NCBI RefSeq assembly: GCF_038023995.1
Contig: NZ_CP150660.1
Coordinates: 3,222,501 to 3,286,500 of the forward strand
Length of the DNA stretch: 64,000 nt
Origin: Polaribacter atrinae
GTDB lineage: Bacteria > Bacteroidota > Bacteroidia > Flavobacteriales > Flavobacteriaceae
Direction of reading: 5' to 3'
The notes beneath the pieces are model-generated. The model ran no database searches, was not told the origin of the DNA, and saw only the letters and a list, made by a program, of their open reading frames with translations. Position numbers and translations under genes: made by a program. Shown here piece after piece: positions 26,097 to 34,809 of the stretch (position 1 is its first letter; each line of letters opens with the position of its first letter).

Positions 26097-26783
26097 TTAC
26101 AAACAAGCGTTCCAAATAACCTCTTTTGGTGTAGGTGCTGTAATGGTAACTTGCTCTTTGGTTACAGGGTGTGTAAATTGAATTTTGCGCGCATGTAGGT
26201 GAATACTTCCGTCTTTGTTACTTCTGTCAAATCCGTATTTTAAATCGCCTTTTATAGGGGAACCAATGTTAGAAAGTTGTGATCTAATTTGGTGGTGTCT
26301 ACCGGTTTCTAAATCAACTTCTATTAAGGAGTAATTGTCTAATTTTTTGATAACAGTATAATGAAGAATCGCTTTTTTACTTCCGTCAATTTCTTTAGCG
26401 TATGCAGTAGATTTATTGTTCTTCGGATTCTTTTTTAAGAAATTAATTAAGGTATCTTTTTCTTTCTTTGGATGGTTTTTTACAACTGCCCAATACGTTT
26501 TATTGATAGTTTTCTCTCTTAGCATCTTATTAAGACGCTCTAGGGATTTAGATGTTTTTGCAAAAATAATAATACCAGAAGTGGGTCTGTCTAACCTATG
26601 TACAACTCCTAAATATACATTTCCGGGTTTATTGTATTTGTCTTTAATGTATTCTTTTACAACATCACTTAAAGGTTTGTCTCCTGTTTTATCACCTTGT
26701 GTAATATCGCCTGCGCGTTTATTAACAATGATAATGTGGTTGTCTTCAAATAAAATTTGTAAATTTTCTTTAGTAGAATGCAT
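26097..26783 (-). CDS. RluA-family pseudouridine synthase
   Basis: 228 residues. The catalytic Asp is in HRLDRPTSGIIIFAK, followed by KTYWAVV, LHYTVI, TGRHHQIRSQL and KYGFDRS. The enzyme isomerises uridine to pseudouridine in rRNA or tRNA. No S4 domain is seen, so it is a short RluA form. It is the last gene of a minus-strand operon after engB (6-bp gap) and an alpha/beta hydrolase. Confidence 0.92.
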   Translation of the reverse strand: MHSTKENLQILFEDNHIIIVNKRAGDITQGDKTGDKPLSDVVKEYIKDKYNKPGNVYLGVVHRLDRPTSGIIIFAKTSKSLERLNKMLREKTINKTYWAVVKNHPKKEKDTLINFLKKNPKNNKSTAYAKEIDGSKKAILHYTVIKKLDNYSLIEVDLETGRHHQIRSQLSNIGSPIKGDLKYGFDRSNKDGSIHLHARKIQFTHPVTKEQVTITAPTPKEVIWNACL

Positions 26784-26789
26784 TCTTGA

Positions 26790-27401
26790 TTATTTAAAAT
26801 CTTTAGCAACATCTTCATTCACGCCATCAATAAAATCTAAAAACTCTTCTCTTCCAAGTCCTGTAGAAGAAGAAGTGATAAAAGATTTAGGAAGCGTCTC
26901 CCAAGTGTTTAATAATTTCTTTTTGTAAGAAGTAATTTGTTTGTTTAGTTTAGAGCTACCTAATTTATCTGCTTTGGTAAAAGCAATGCAAAATGGAATT
27001 TGATTTTCACCCAAAAACTTCATGAATTCTAAATCAATTTTTTGAGGATCGTGTCTAGAATCTATCAAAACAAAAGTACAAACTAGTTGTTCTCTTTCTT
27101 TAAAGTAGTTTTCTATAAAAAACTGAAAAATGGTTCTTTTCTTTTTAGATACTTTAGCATAACCATAACCAGGTAAATCTACTAAAAACCATTCCTCATT
27201 AATTTTAAAGTGATTAATAAGTTGTGTTTTACCAGGTTTCCCAGAAATTTTAGCTAAATCTTTGCGCTCCATTAACATGTTAATTAATGAAGATTTACCA
27301 ACATTAGAACGTCCTATAAATGCATATTCGGGCATTCTTTCTTTTGGAGCATTAGTAACATTACTATTGCTCATCACAAAATCTGCAGATCTAATTTTCA
27401 T
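26790..27401 (-). CDS. engB: Ribosome biogenesis GTP-binding protein EngB/YsxC
   Basis: 203 residues, standard length. The GTPase motifs are complete: G1 GRSNVGKSSLI, G2 region KPGKTQLINHF, G3 VDLPGYGYAKV, G4 FTKADKLG and G5 TSSSTGLG. EngB is an essential GTPase in large-subunit assembly. It sits between the alpha/beta hydrolase gene (41-bp gap) and the RluA gene (6-bp gap) on the minus strand, so two of the three genes act on ribosome maturation. Confidence 0.95.
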   Translation of the reverse strand: MKIRSADFVMSNSNVTNAPKERMPEYAFIGRSNVGKSSLINMLMERKDLAKISGKPGKTQLINHFKINEEWFLVDLPGYGYAKVSKKKRTIFQFFIENYFKEREQLVCTFVLIDSRHDPQKIDLEFMKFLGENQIPFCIAFTKADKLGSSKLNKQITSYKKKLLNTWETLPKSFITSSSTGLGREEFLDFIDGVNEDVAKDFK

Positions 27402-27442
27402 TATAATAGGTCTCTTTTTATTGAAATTTCTCTAAGCGAGAA

Positions 27443-28207
27443 TTATATATTTTTAGAAGTAAGCCATGAATGAAGAATTTTGTTGAATTCTTCTGGTTTT
27501 TCCATCATTGCTGCATGCCCACATTTATCAATCCAAAATAACTCTGAATTCGATAAAAGTTTATGAAAGTCTTCGGCTGCTTCAGGTGGTGTAACACCGT
27601 CTTGTTTTCCCCAAATTAAACATGTTGGATGTTTCATGTCGGGTAAATCATTCGCCATATTGTGTCTTATGGCACTTTTGGCAATAGATAACGTTTTTAA
27701 AGCTTTCATTCTGTCATTAACAGTACTGTAAACATCATCTACTAATTCCTTAGTTGCAATTGCAGGGTCGTAAAAAACTTCTCTGGCTTTTTGTTCTATG
27801 TATTCGTAGTTTCCTCTTTTAGGAAAACTATCTCCCATTGCTTTTTCATACATTCCAGAACTACCTGTAAGTACAAGAGCACTCACTTTTTCTGGGTAAT
27901 GTTTTGTGAAATATAAGGCAATATGACCTCCTAGAGAGTTTCCTAAAAGTATTGCGTTATCTATCTGTTTGTGTTCTAAAAACTCCTTTAAAAACTTTGC
28001 TAAATTTTTAACATTTGTTTTTAAAAGGGGTAAAGAATATAAAGGTAATTCTGGGATTAAAACTTTGTATCCGTTGCTAGAAAAATGATCAAAAGTTGAG
28101 TCAAAATTACTCAAAGCTCCCATTAATCCATGTAAAATAATGATTGCAGGTCCTTCTCCAGCTTCTGCATACGTAAATTTCCCTTCCTCTGTTAACTTAT
28201 CAGTCAT
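27443..28207 (-). CDS. Alpha/beta hydrolase
   Basis: 254 residues with a complete alpha/beta-hydrolase layout: oxyanion region ILHGLMGALSNF, nucleophile Ser in LGNSLGGHIAL, acid Asp in WGKQDGVTPP and His in CGHAAMMEKP. No signal peptide, so cytoplasmic. The substrate (an ester, lactone or C-C bond) cannot be deduced. It is the first gene of the operon with engB and the RluA gene and is divergent from mraZ, so its promoter lies in the same 200-bp region that holds the MraZ boxes. Confidence 0.85.
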   Translation of the reverse strand: MTDKLTEEGKFTYAEAGEGPAIIILHGLMGALSNFDSTFDHFSSNGYKVLIPELPLYSLPLLKTNVKNLAKFLKEFLEHKQIDNAILLGNSLGGHIALYFTKHYPEKVSALVLTGSSGMYEKAMGDSFPKRGNYEYIEQKAREVFYDPAIATKELVDDVYSTVNDRMKALKTLSIAKSAIRHNMANDLPDMKHPTCLIWGKQDGVTPPEAAEDFHKLLSNSELFWIDKCGHAAMMEKPEEFNKILHSWLTSKNI

Positions 28208-28340
28208 TAATTATTAATTGGCTTAGAAGCAAATGTAATTCTTTTTTACGAAATAAATATCGTTTTCGTAAAGGACTATTCTTAAAATAAAATAGACTCT
28301 ACCTGCAATGAATTGTTAATAAAAGCGTTATTTATTAACA

Positions 28341-28371
28341 ATGTGGTAAAAAGTGGTAAAAAGTGGTAAAA
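28341..28371 (+). promoter_or_regulatory. MraZ operator: three GTGGT boxes at 10-bp spacing
   Basis: GTGGT occurs at 28343, 28353 and 28363, separated by AAAAA, so one box per helical turn. MraZ of other bacteria binds short direct repeats of this kind (GTGG- or TGGG-containing, regularly spaced) in front of its own gene. The boxes lie just upstream of a -7 element and would cover the -33 region. Confidence 0.8.
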
Positions 28372-28377
28372 TTTACA

Positions 28378-28385
28378 TATTTTTG
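28378..28385 (+). promoter_or_regulatory. -7 promoter box of the dcw operon
   Basis: TATTTTTG fits TAnnTTTG and lies 7 bp after the last MraZ box and 23 bp before the GTG start of mraZ. No TTG is seen at -33; the GTGG boxes occupy that position. Confidence 0.55.
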
Positions 28386-28408
28386 ACTTCAATTAATATG
28401 TTTTAAGT

Positions 28409-28876
28409 GTGATAAACCTAATTGGTACATATGAGTGTAAATCAGATGCTAAGGGGAGATTGATGTTTTCATCAGCCTTTAAAAAGCAACTAGATTCTGT
28501 GTTACAAGATGGTTTTGTCGTGAAAAGAGCTGTTTTTCAACCGTGTTTAGAGTTGTATCCGATGAAAGAATGGAACTTGATGATGGAAAAAATCAACAAA
28601 CTTAACAGGTTTAGTAAAAAGAATAATGATTTTATTAGAAGATTTACAGCAGGAGTAAAGATGGTAGAATTAGATGCTACTGGTAGAATTTTAATTCCAA
28701 AAGATTTGTTTGAGTTTGCAGGAATTAAAAAACAAGTAGTAATGTCTTCTTCAGTGAATATCATTGAAATTTGGGATAAAGAGAAGTATGAAAAAGCCAT
28801 TGATGATGCAGCAGATGATTTTGCTGATTTGGCTGAAGAGGTAATGGGAAATACAGAATTAGATGAATTATCATAA
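28409..28876 (+). CDS. mraZ: Division/cell wall cluster transcriptional regulator MraZ
   Basis: 155 residues, GTG start (MINLIGTYECKSDAKGR). It holds two AbrB-like MraZ repeats, each with the DxxGR core: SDAKGRLMFSSAF (about 11-23) and LDATGRILIPKDL (about 88-100). MraZ forms a ring-shaped oligomer that binds DNA repeats and represses its own operon. Matching GTGGT boxes are right upstream. It is the first gene of the dcw cluster and overlaps rsmH by 14 bp. Confidence 0.96.
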   Translation: MINLIGTYECKSDAKGRLMFSSAFKKQLDSVLQDGFVVKRAVFQPCLELYPMKEWNLMMEKINKLNRFSKKNNDFIRRFTAGVKMVELDATGRILIPKDLFEFAGIKKQVVMSSSVNIIEIWDKEKYEKAIDDAADDFADLAEEVMGNTELDELS

Positions 28877-29762
28877 TCCAGTTTTATTGCAAGAGAGTGT
28901 AGATGCGTTAGCTATTAAAGAAGACGGTGTTTATGTAGATGTTACGTTTGGTGGCGGAGGTCATTCAAGAGAAATTTTGAAAAGATTGGGTGCAAATGGG
29001 AAATTGTTTGGTTTTGATCAAGATCCAGATGCTTTAGGAAATGTAATTGATGATGAGCGTTTTGTTTTGATTCCTGAAAATTTTAGATATATCTCAAGGT
29101 TTTTGAGGTTTAATGGTGTGCGAAAAGTAGATGGTGTTTTAGCGGATTTAGGTGTTTCTTCTCATCAGTTTGATGAGGCGGAAAGAGGGTTCTCTACTCG
29201 CTTTGATGGTGATTTAGATATGAGAATGAATCAGAAATCTAAAACATCAGCTAAAGAAATTGTCAATTCATATTCAGAGGAAAAATTGGCGGAAATATTG
29301 TTTTTATATGGAGAGTTGAGGAACTCTAGAAATATAGCAAAAACAATTGTAGAGAAGAGGCAAGAAGAGAAAATAGATACGAGTTTTCAGTTAAGAAAAG
29401 TGTTGCAAAAGTATTTACCAAAAGCAAAAGAACATAAAATTATAGCCCAAATTTTTCAGGCGATTCGAATAGAAGTGAACGAGGAATTAGATGTTTTAAA
29501 AGAGTTTTTAGAGCAGATGCCTAATTTATTAAAAGAAGATGGTCGATTAAGTGTAATCTCATATCATTCTTTAGAAGATAGGTTGGTGAAAAGGTTTATA
29601 AGAACTGGCTTGTTTAAAGGTGAGTTAGAGAAAGATGTTTTTGGTAGAAGTAATGAACCAATGCAAAAAGTAGGGAAGTTGATTGTGCCTACGGCGCAAG
29701 AGATTAAACTAAATAATAGGGCTCGTAGTGCTAAGTTAAGGATAGCAACTTTAAGAAAGTAA
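28863..29762 (+). CDS. rsmH: 16S rRNA (cytosine1402-N4)-methyltransferase RsmH
   Basis: 299 residues, standard for RsmH/MraW. It has MNYHNPVLLQES at the start, the SAM-binding VDVTFGGGGHSREIL, FGFDQDPDAL, VLADLGVSSHQFD and near the end ISYHSLEDRLVKRF. It methylates N4 of C1402 in the ribosomal P-site region. Its start overlaps mraZ and its stop lies 1 bp before the ftsL ATG, showing tight operon packing. Confidence 0.96.
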   Translation: MNYHNPVLLQESVDALAIKEDGVYVDVTFGGGGHSREILKRLGANGKLFGFDQDPDALGNVIDDERFVLIPENFRYISRFLRFNGVRKVDGVLADLGVSSHQFDEAERGFSTRFDGDLDMRMNQKSKTSAKEIVNSYSEEKLAEILFLYGELRNSRNIAKTIVEKRQEEKIDTSFQLRKVLQKYLPKAKEHKIIAQIFQAIRIEVNEELDVLKEFLEQMPNLLKEDGRLSVISYHSLEDRLVKRFIRTGLFKGELEKDVFGRSNEPMQKVGKLIVPTAQEIKLNNRARSAKLRIATLRK

Positions 29763-29763
29763 G

Positions 29764-30090
29764 ATGTCTAAGGTTAAAAAAGGACTTTACGATTTTCTGA
29801 GAGGAAGTTTTCTTACAGATGATGCTGCCTTTAATAATTGGCGAATCATCATTTTTGTGGTTATGTTGTTGTTAATTATGATAACAAGCGCACATAAAGC
29901 AGAGCGAAAAGTTATTCAGATATCAATTTTGAATAAACAGAAAAGAGAGTTAAGAGCAGTGTATGTGGATACTGGTACTATTTTAATGAGAATGAAAATG
30001 GAGTCGAGTATCAGAGAAAAAGCAAAGGCAAGAGGTTTAGAACCTTTAAAATCCCCACCGAAGAAAATAAAAGTAACCATTAAAGATTAA
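29764..30090 (+). CDS. ftsL: Cell division protein FtsL-like
   Basis: 108 residues: a short cytoplasmic part, one membrane segment (IIIFVVMLLLIMITSAH, about 28-44) and a periplasmic coiled-coil region (KAERKVIQISILNKQKREL). Sequence identity of FtsL proteins is low, so the call relies on topology, size and position between rsmH and ftsI, which is where ftsL lies in dcw clusters. It would link FtsQ and FtsW/FtsI at the septum. Confidence 0.85.
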   Translation: MSKVKKGLYDFLRGSFLTDDAAFNNWRIIIFVVMLLLIMITSAHKAERKVIQISILNKQKRELRAVYVDTGTILMRMKMESSIREKAKARGLEPLKSPPKKIKVTIKD

Positions 30091-30095
30091 TAAAA

Positions 30096-32111
30096 TTGGC
30101 AACTCAGAAAAAAAGCATACTTACAAAATTCTACTTAGTAGCTGCTTTTATGACGCTATTTTTGTTGGCTATTGTGTTTCGTGTTTTTTCCATTCAACAT
30201 ACGGAGGGAGATAAGTATCGAAAATTGTCTACAGAATTAACTATCAGACAAGATACTATTTACGCTAATAAGGGAAATGTTTATGCGGCAGATGGAAATT
30301 TGCTGGCTACTTCTATGTCTAAATTTACGATTAGAATGGATGTGGTTGCTGTAGATAGTGAAATTTTTGAGAAAAACATTGTGGCATTGTCTAAGTCGCT
30401 TTCAGGTATGTTTGGGAGAACGTCTTACTATTATCAAAATAAATTAAGAACAGCAAAAAAGAGGAGAAATAGATATTTGTTAATAGCTAGAAATGTAGGT
30501 TATACAGATTATTTGAAGATTAAGGATTTTCCTATTTTTAATAGAGGTGTTTATTCAGGAGGTTTTATTGCGGAGCATAAAACGGTAAGAGCACATCCTA
30601 TTGGTAAGATTGCTGCGCGTACAATTGGGTATGCAGATTTTAGAGGGGAAGCAGGTATAGAAGGTGCTTTTGCAGATTATATGCAAGGAGTAAATGGTTT
30701 GCGATGGAAGCAAAAAATCGCAAAAAATCAGTGGAAACCTATAAATGATGTAAATGAAAAGGAGCCTATTGATGGGCATGATATTATAACAACTATAGAT
30801 GTTAATATTCAGGATATTACGCATCATGCTTTGTTAGATAAATTAAAGTTTTTTGAAGCAGAGCATGGTAGTGCTGTAGTTATGGAGACTGCAACAGGAG
30901 AAATTAAGGCAATTTCTAATTTAGGAAGAGATTCTAATGGAGGATATTACGAAAAAAGAAATTATGCTGTTTGGGAAAGCCATGAGCCAGGTTCTACTTT
31001 TAAGTTAGCGAGTTTAATGGTTGCTTTAGACGATAAAGTAATAGATACATCAACTATTGTAGATACTGAAAAGGGTAGGATTTATGTAAATAATAGAAAG
31101 GTAGAAGATTCTCATCATGGTGGTTATGGTAAGATTTCCGTAGCAAGAGTGTTAGAGGTTTCTTCTAATGTTGGTGTGGTAAAGGTGATTCAAAAGTATT
31201 ACGATAAAAATCCTCAAAGGTTTTATGATAAAATAGCCGAATATGGTTTTACAAAGCCAATTGGTTTTCAAATACAAGGAGAGGGGAAGCCTTATGTTCC
31301 GAGTCCGAAAGATGATAGTTGGAGTAAAATTTCGCTAGAGTGGATGTCTTGGGGTTATGGTATTTCTGTGACGCCAATGCAGACGTTAATGTTTTATAAT
31401 GCTGTTGCAAACAACGGTGTTATGGTAAAACCAAGATTTGTAAAAGAATTAAGAAGAGAAGATAAGGTTGAAAAGGTTTTTGAAACCGAAGTTGTAAACC
31501 CTAAAATAGCTTCTGATGAGACTTTAAGTAAGTTACGAAAAGTGTTAGAAAATGTGGTGGTTAAAGGTACGGGTAAAAGTATTTATTCATCTAACTTTTC
31601 TATGGCGGGAAAGTCTGGGACTGCTAAAAAATACATTCCTAGAACTAAAAATAGTAAAGGAGAATGGGAAGGCGGTTTTTATTCAAGTCAACGTTATGTA
31701 GCTTCCTTTGCAGGTTTTTTTCCTGCGGATAATCCAAAATACTCTTGTATTGTAGTTATCCACGATCCAAAGAAAAAGAAAGGATATTATGGGGCAACAG
31801 TTGCTGGACCTGTTTTTAAGGAAATTGCGCAGAAGATTTATACAACAACTCCTATTGATAATCAGTCTGTAGATGATAAAATAGAATTTGCAGCTATAGA
31901 TGAAAAGTATTTAAATTTTGATAAAGAACTAAATAAAGAATATCAAGAAGTTCCGGATGTTAGAGGGATGTCTGGTATGGATGCTTTGGCATTGTTAGAG
32001 AATATCGGGTTAAAAGTACAGTTTACTGGAGTTGGTAAAGTGAAGTCTCAATCACTGAGTAAAGGAGAGAAATTAATAAAAGGAAGAACCATTATTTTAA
32101 AACTGTCATAA
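30096..32111 (+). CDS. ftsI: Septal penicillin-binding protein FtsI with PASTA domain
   Basis: 671 residues from a TTG start (MATQKKSILTKFY). It has one membrane anchor (about 14-35), a pedestal domain, and a transpeptidase domain with the catalytic Ser in EPGSTFKLAS (SxxK), SSNVG (SxN) and KSGTAKKY (KTG-type). A single C-terminal PASTA domain (EVPDVRGMSGMDALALLEN to ILKLS) is typical of Bacteroidota FtsI. It crosslinks septal peptidoglycan with FtsW. The initiation codon is 5 bp after ftsL; no ATG is nearby. Confidence 0.95.
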   Translation: MATQKKSILTKFYLVAAFMTLFLLAIVFRVFSIQHTEGDKYRKLSTELTIRQDTIYANKGNVYAADGNLLATSMSKFTIRMDVVAVDSEIFEKNIVALSKSLSGMFGRTSYYYQNKLRTAKKRRNRYLLIARNVGYTDYLKIKDFPIFNRGVYSGGFIAEHKTVRAHPIGKIAARTIGYADFRGEAGIEGAFADYMQGVNGLRWKQKIAKNQWKPINDVNEKEPIDGHDIITTIDVNIQDITHHALLDKLKFFEAEHGSAVVMETATGEIKAISNLGRDSNGGYYEKRNYAVWESHEPGSTFKLASLMVALDDKVIDTSTIVDTEKGRIYVNNRKVEDSHHGGYGKISVARVLEVSSNVGVVKVIQKYYDKNPQRFYDKIAEYGFTKPIGFQIQGEGKPYVPSPKDDSWSKISLEWMSWGYGISVTPMQTLMFYNAVANNGVMVKPRFVKELRREDKVEKVFETEVVNPKIASDETLSKLRKVLENVVVKGTGKSIYSSNFSMAGKSGTAKKYIPRTKNSKGEWEGGFYSSQRYVASFAGFFPADNPKYSCIVVIHDPKKKKGYYGATVAGPVFKEIAQKIYTTTPIDNQSVDDKIEFAAIDEKYLNFDKELNKEYQEVPDVRGMSGMDALALLENIGLKVQFTGVGKVKSQSLSKGEKLIKGRTIILKLS

Positions 32112-32112
32112 A

Positions 32113-33576
32113 CTGAAGAATTTAAAAGACATATTATATCAGGTTGCTATAGATCAAGTATTTGGGCTTACGGATGTTGAGGTGAATTCTGTTGTTTTCG
32201 ATTCTAGAAAGATTGAAAAGAATGATGTTTTTGTTGCTCAAAAAGGAGTTTCTGTAGATGGTCATTTATATATAGAAAAAGCAATTAATTTAGGTGCAAT
32301 TGCAATTATTTGTGAAGATTTTCCTGTGGGTAAAAAAGCAGGAATTACGTATGTACAAGTTGCAGATGCAAATGTTGCTTTAGCTATTATGGCTTCTAAT
32401 TTTTATGAAAATCCGTCCAAAAAGATGCCGTTAATAGGTGTTACGGGTACAAACGGAAAAACAACCATAGCATCACTTTTATATCAGTTGTTTAAAAAAG
32501 CAGGTTATAAAGTAGGGTTGCTTTCAACGGTAAAGATTTTGGTTGATGAAGTTGAGTTTAAAGCAACGCATACAACGCCAGATTCTGTTACCATCAACAG
32601 GTATTTAGATAAGATGATTGATGCTGGTGTAGATTATTGTTTTATGGAGGTGAGTTCTCATGGAATTCATCAAAAAAGAACAGAGGGTTTAGTGTTTGCA
32701 GGTGGGATTTTTACAAACCTATCACACGACCATTTAGATTATCATAAAACATTTGCAGAATATAGAGATGTAAAGAAAACCTTTTTTGATTCGTTACCTA
32801 AAGCTGCTTTTGCGCTTACTAATATCGATGATAAAAATGGTGACTTTGTGTTACAAAACACAAAAGCTAAGAAAGTAACTTATGCTTTAAAAACATTAGC
32901 AGATTATAGAGCTAAGATTTTAGAAAAACAGTTTTCTGGAACACTTTTAAAAATAAATGAAACAGAAGTTTGGACCAAGTTAATTGGTCAGTTTAATGCT
33001 TCTAATTTGTTGGCAATTTTTGCAACTGCTGAATTATTAGGGTTAGAAAAGTTAGAAATTTTAACAGTTATTAGTCAGTTAGAAAATGTTAGTGGTCGTT
33101 TCGAGTATGTTATTTCAGAAGATGGAGTTACGGCAATTGTAGATTATGCACACACGCCAGATGCTTTAAAAAACGTATTAGAAACCATTAATGATATTAG
33201 AACAGGTAATGAGAAATTAATTACAGTTGTTGGTTGTGGTGGTGATAGAGATGTAACAAAAAGACCAAAAATGGCACATATTGCTTCTCAGTTAAGTAAT
33301 CAAGCGATTTTTACATCAGACAATCCTAGAACAGAAAATGCACAAACTATTTTAGATGAAATGGAAGTTGGTGTTGCTGCTGAAAATTATAAAAAAACAT
33401 TGTTAATTCTAGATAGAAGACAAGCAATTAAAACTGCTTGTAAATTTTCTGAAAGAGGAGATATTATTTTAATAGCAGGAAAAGGGCATGAGAATTATCA
33501 AGAAATTAATGGAGTGAGAACTCATTTTGATGATTTAGAAGAAGTAAAGAACTGTTTCAATCAATTAAAAAAATAA
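32113..33576 (+). CDS. murE: UDP-MurNAc-tripeptide synthetase MurE, probably CTG start
   Basis: About 487 residues if translation begins at CTG 32113, giving LKNLKDILYQV as the N-terminus, which is what MurE proteins of this group have. The first standard start, GTG 32182, would remove the conserved first 23 residues. Motifs: GVTGTNGKTTIASLLYQ (ATP), TTPDSVTINRYL, FMEVSSHGIHQKR, SHDHLDYHKT and a C-terminal DNPRTEN motif, which indicates meso-diaminopimelate as substrate. It adds the third amino acid to the peptidoglycan precursor in the cytoplasm. It follows ftsI by 1 bp. Confidence 0.93.
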   Translation: MKNLKDILYQVAIDQVFGLTDVEVNSVVFDSRKIEKNDVFVAQKGVSVDGHLYIEKAINLGAIAIICEDFPVGKKAGITYVQVADANVALAIMASNFYENPSKKMPLIGVTGTNGKTTIASLLYQLFKKAGYKVGLLSTVKILVDEVEFKATHTTPDSVTINRYLDKMIDAGVDYCFMEVSSHGIHQKRTEGLVFAGGIFTNLSHDHLDYHKTFAEYRDVKKTFFDSLPKAAFALTNIDDKNGDFVLQNTKAKKVTYALKTLADYRAKILEKQFSGTLLKINETEVWTKLIGQFNASNLLAIFATAELLGLEKLEILTVISQLENVSGRFEYVISEDGVTAIVDYAHTPDALKNVLETINDIRTGNEKLITVVGCGGDRDVTKRPKMAHIASQLSNQAIFTSDNPRTENAQTILDEMEVGVAAENYKKTLLILDRRQAIKTACKFSERGDIILIAGKGHENYQEINGVRTHFDDLEEVKNCFNQLKK

Positions 33577-33582
33577 TTAAGA

Positions 33583-34809
33583 ATGCTATATTATTTATTT
33601 GAATATTTAGAAAATATAATGGATTTTCCTGGTGCTGGATTGTTTCAGTTTATCACATTTAGAGCTGCGGGAGCTTTTATTTTATCATTATTAATTTCAA
33701 CAATTTATGGTAGAAGAATTATAGATTTTTTAAGAAATCAACAAGTTGGAGAAACGGTTAGGGATTTAGGTTTAGATGGTCAAAAACAAAAAACAGGAAC
33801 GCCAACAATGGGAGGTGTTATTATCATTTTAGCAACATTAATTCCTGTTTTCTTATTAGCCAAATTAGATAACATCTATGTAATCATTTTAATAATAACT
33901 ACGGTTTGGATGGGGTTAATTGGTTTTTTGGATGACTATATAAAGGTTTTCAAAAAAGATAAAGGCGGTCTAAGTGGTAAGTTTAAGGTTTTAGGTCAGG
34001 TTGGTCTGGGTGTTATTGTAGGTTCTATGCTTTATTTTAATGATGGAGTTACTATAAAAGAACAATTACCAAAAGAGCAACAAATAATAAATAAAGAAGG
34101 GAGAAAGGTTGTTTTTGGTGAAGCACATAAATCTACAAAAACTACAGTTCCTTTCTTCAAAGACAATGAATTAGAGTACTCAAAAGCCTTGAGTTTTTTA
34201 GGGGATGGCTATGAAAAATATGGATGGATTGTTTTCATATTTATTACTGTTTTTATTGTAACAGGAATTTCAAATGGAGCAAATTTAACAGATGGAATAG
34301 ATGGTTTAGCAACTGGTTCGTCAGCAATAATAGTGTTAACCTTAGCGGTTTTTGCTTGGGTTTCTGGAAACATCATTTTTGCAGATTATTTAGATGTAAT
34401 GTATATACCAGATTCGGGTGAAATGACTGTTTTTATTTTGTCGTTTGCTGGGGCATTAATTGGTTTTCTGTGGTACAATACGTATCCGGCTCAGGTCTTT
34501 ATGGGAGATACAGGTAGTTTAACTATTGGTGGAATTATAGCGGTTATTGCAATTGCTATCCGTAAAGAGTTGTTGTTGCCAATTTTAGCAGGAATATTTG
34601 TAGTAGAAAATCTTTCGGTAATTATGCAGGTTTCTTGGTTTAAGTACACAAAAAAGAAATTTGGAGAAGGAAGAAGGATCTTTAAAATGGCGCCTTTGCA
34701 TCATCATTATCAAAAATTAAACTATCACGAAAGTAAAATTGTAGTCCGTTTTTGGATTGTTGGAATTTTGTTAGCAGTATTTACAATTGTTACTTTAAAA
34801 TTAAGATAA
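33583..34809 (+). CDS. mraY: Phospho-MurNAc-pentapeptide transferase MraY
   Basis: 408 residues with about ten membrane helices. Catalytic motifs are [36 protein letters not shown] and the MAPLHHHYQ His cluster. It transfers phospho-MurNAc-pentapeptide to undecaprenyl phosphate, making lipid I. It is longer than the 360-residue E. coli enzyme because of an insertion at about residues 150-205 (including [13 protein letters not shown]) between two helices, common in Bacteroidota MraY. It lies 6 bp after murE and its stop abuts the murD ATG. Confidence 0.95.
   Translation: MLYYLFEYLENIMDFPGAGLFQFITFRAAGAFILSLLISTIYGRRIIDFLRNQQVGETVRDLGLDGQKQKTGTPTMGGVIIILATLIPVFLLAKLDNIYVIILIITTVWMGLIGFLDDYIKVFKKDKGGLSGKFKVLGQVGLGVIVGSMLYFNDGVTIKEQLPKEQQIINKEGRKVVFGEAHKSTKTTVPFFKDNELEYSKALSFLGDGYEKYGWIVFIFITVFIVTGISNGANLTDGIDGLATGSSAIIVLTLAVFAWVSGNIIFADYLDVMYIPDSGEMTVFILSFAGALIGFLWYNTYPAQVFMGDTGSLTIGGIIAVIAIAIRKELLLPILAGIFVVENLSVIMQVSWFKYTKKKFGEGRRIFKMAPLHHHYQKLNYHESKIVVRFWIVGILLAVFTIVTLKLR

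Noticed and set aside
32182..33576. murE starting at GTG 32182
   Set aside because: This start loses the first 23 residues that belong to the conserved N-terminus; the frame is open back to CTG 32113.
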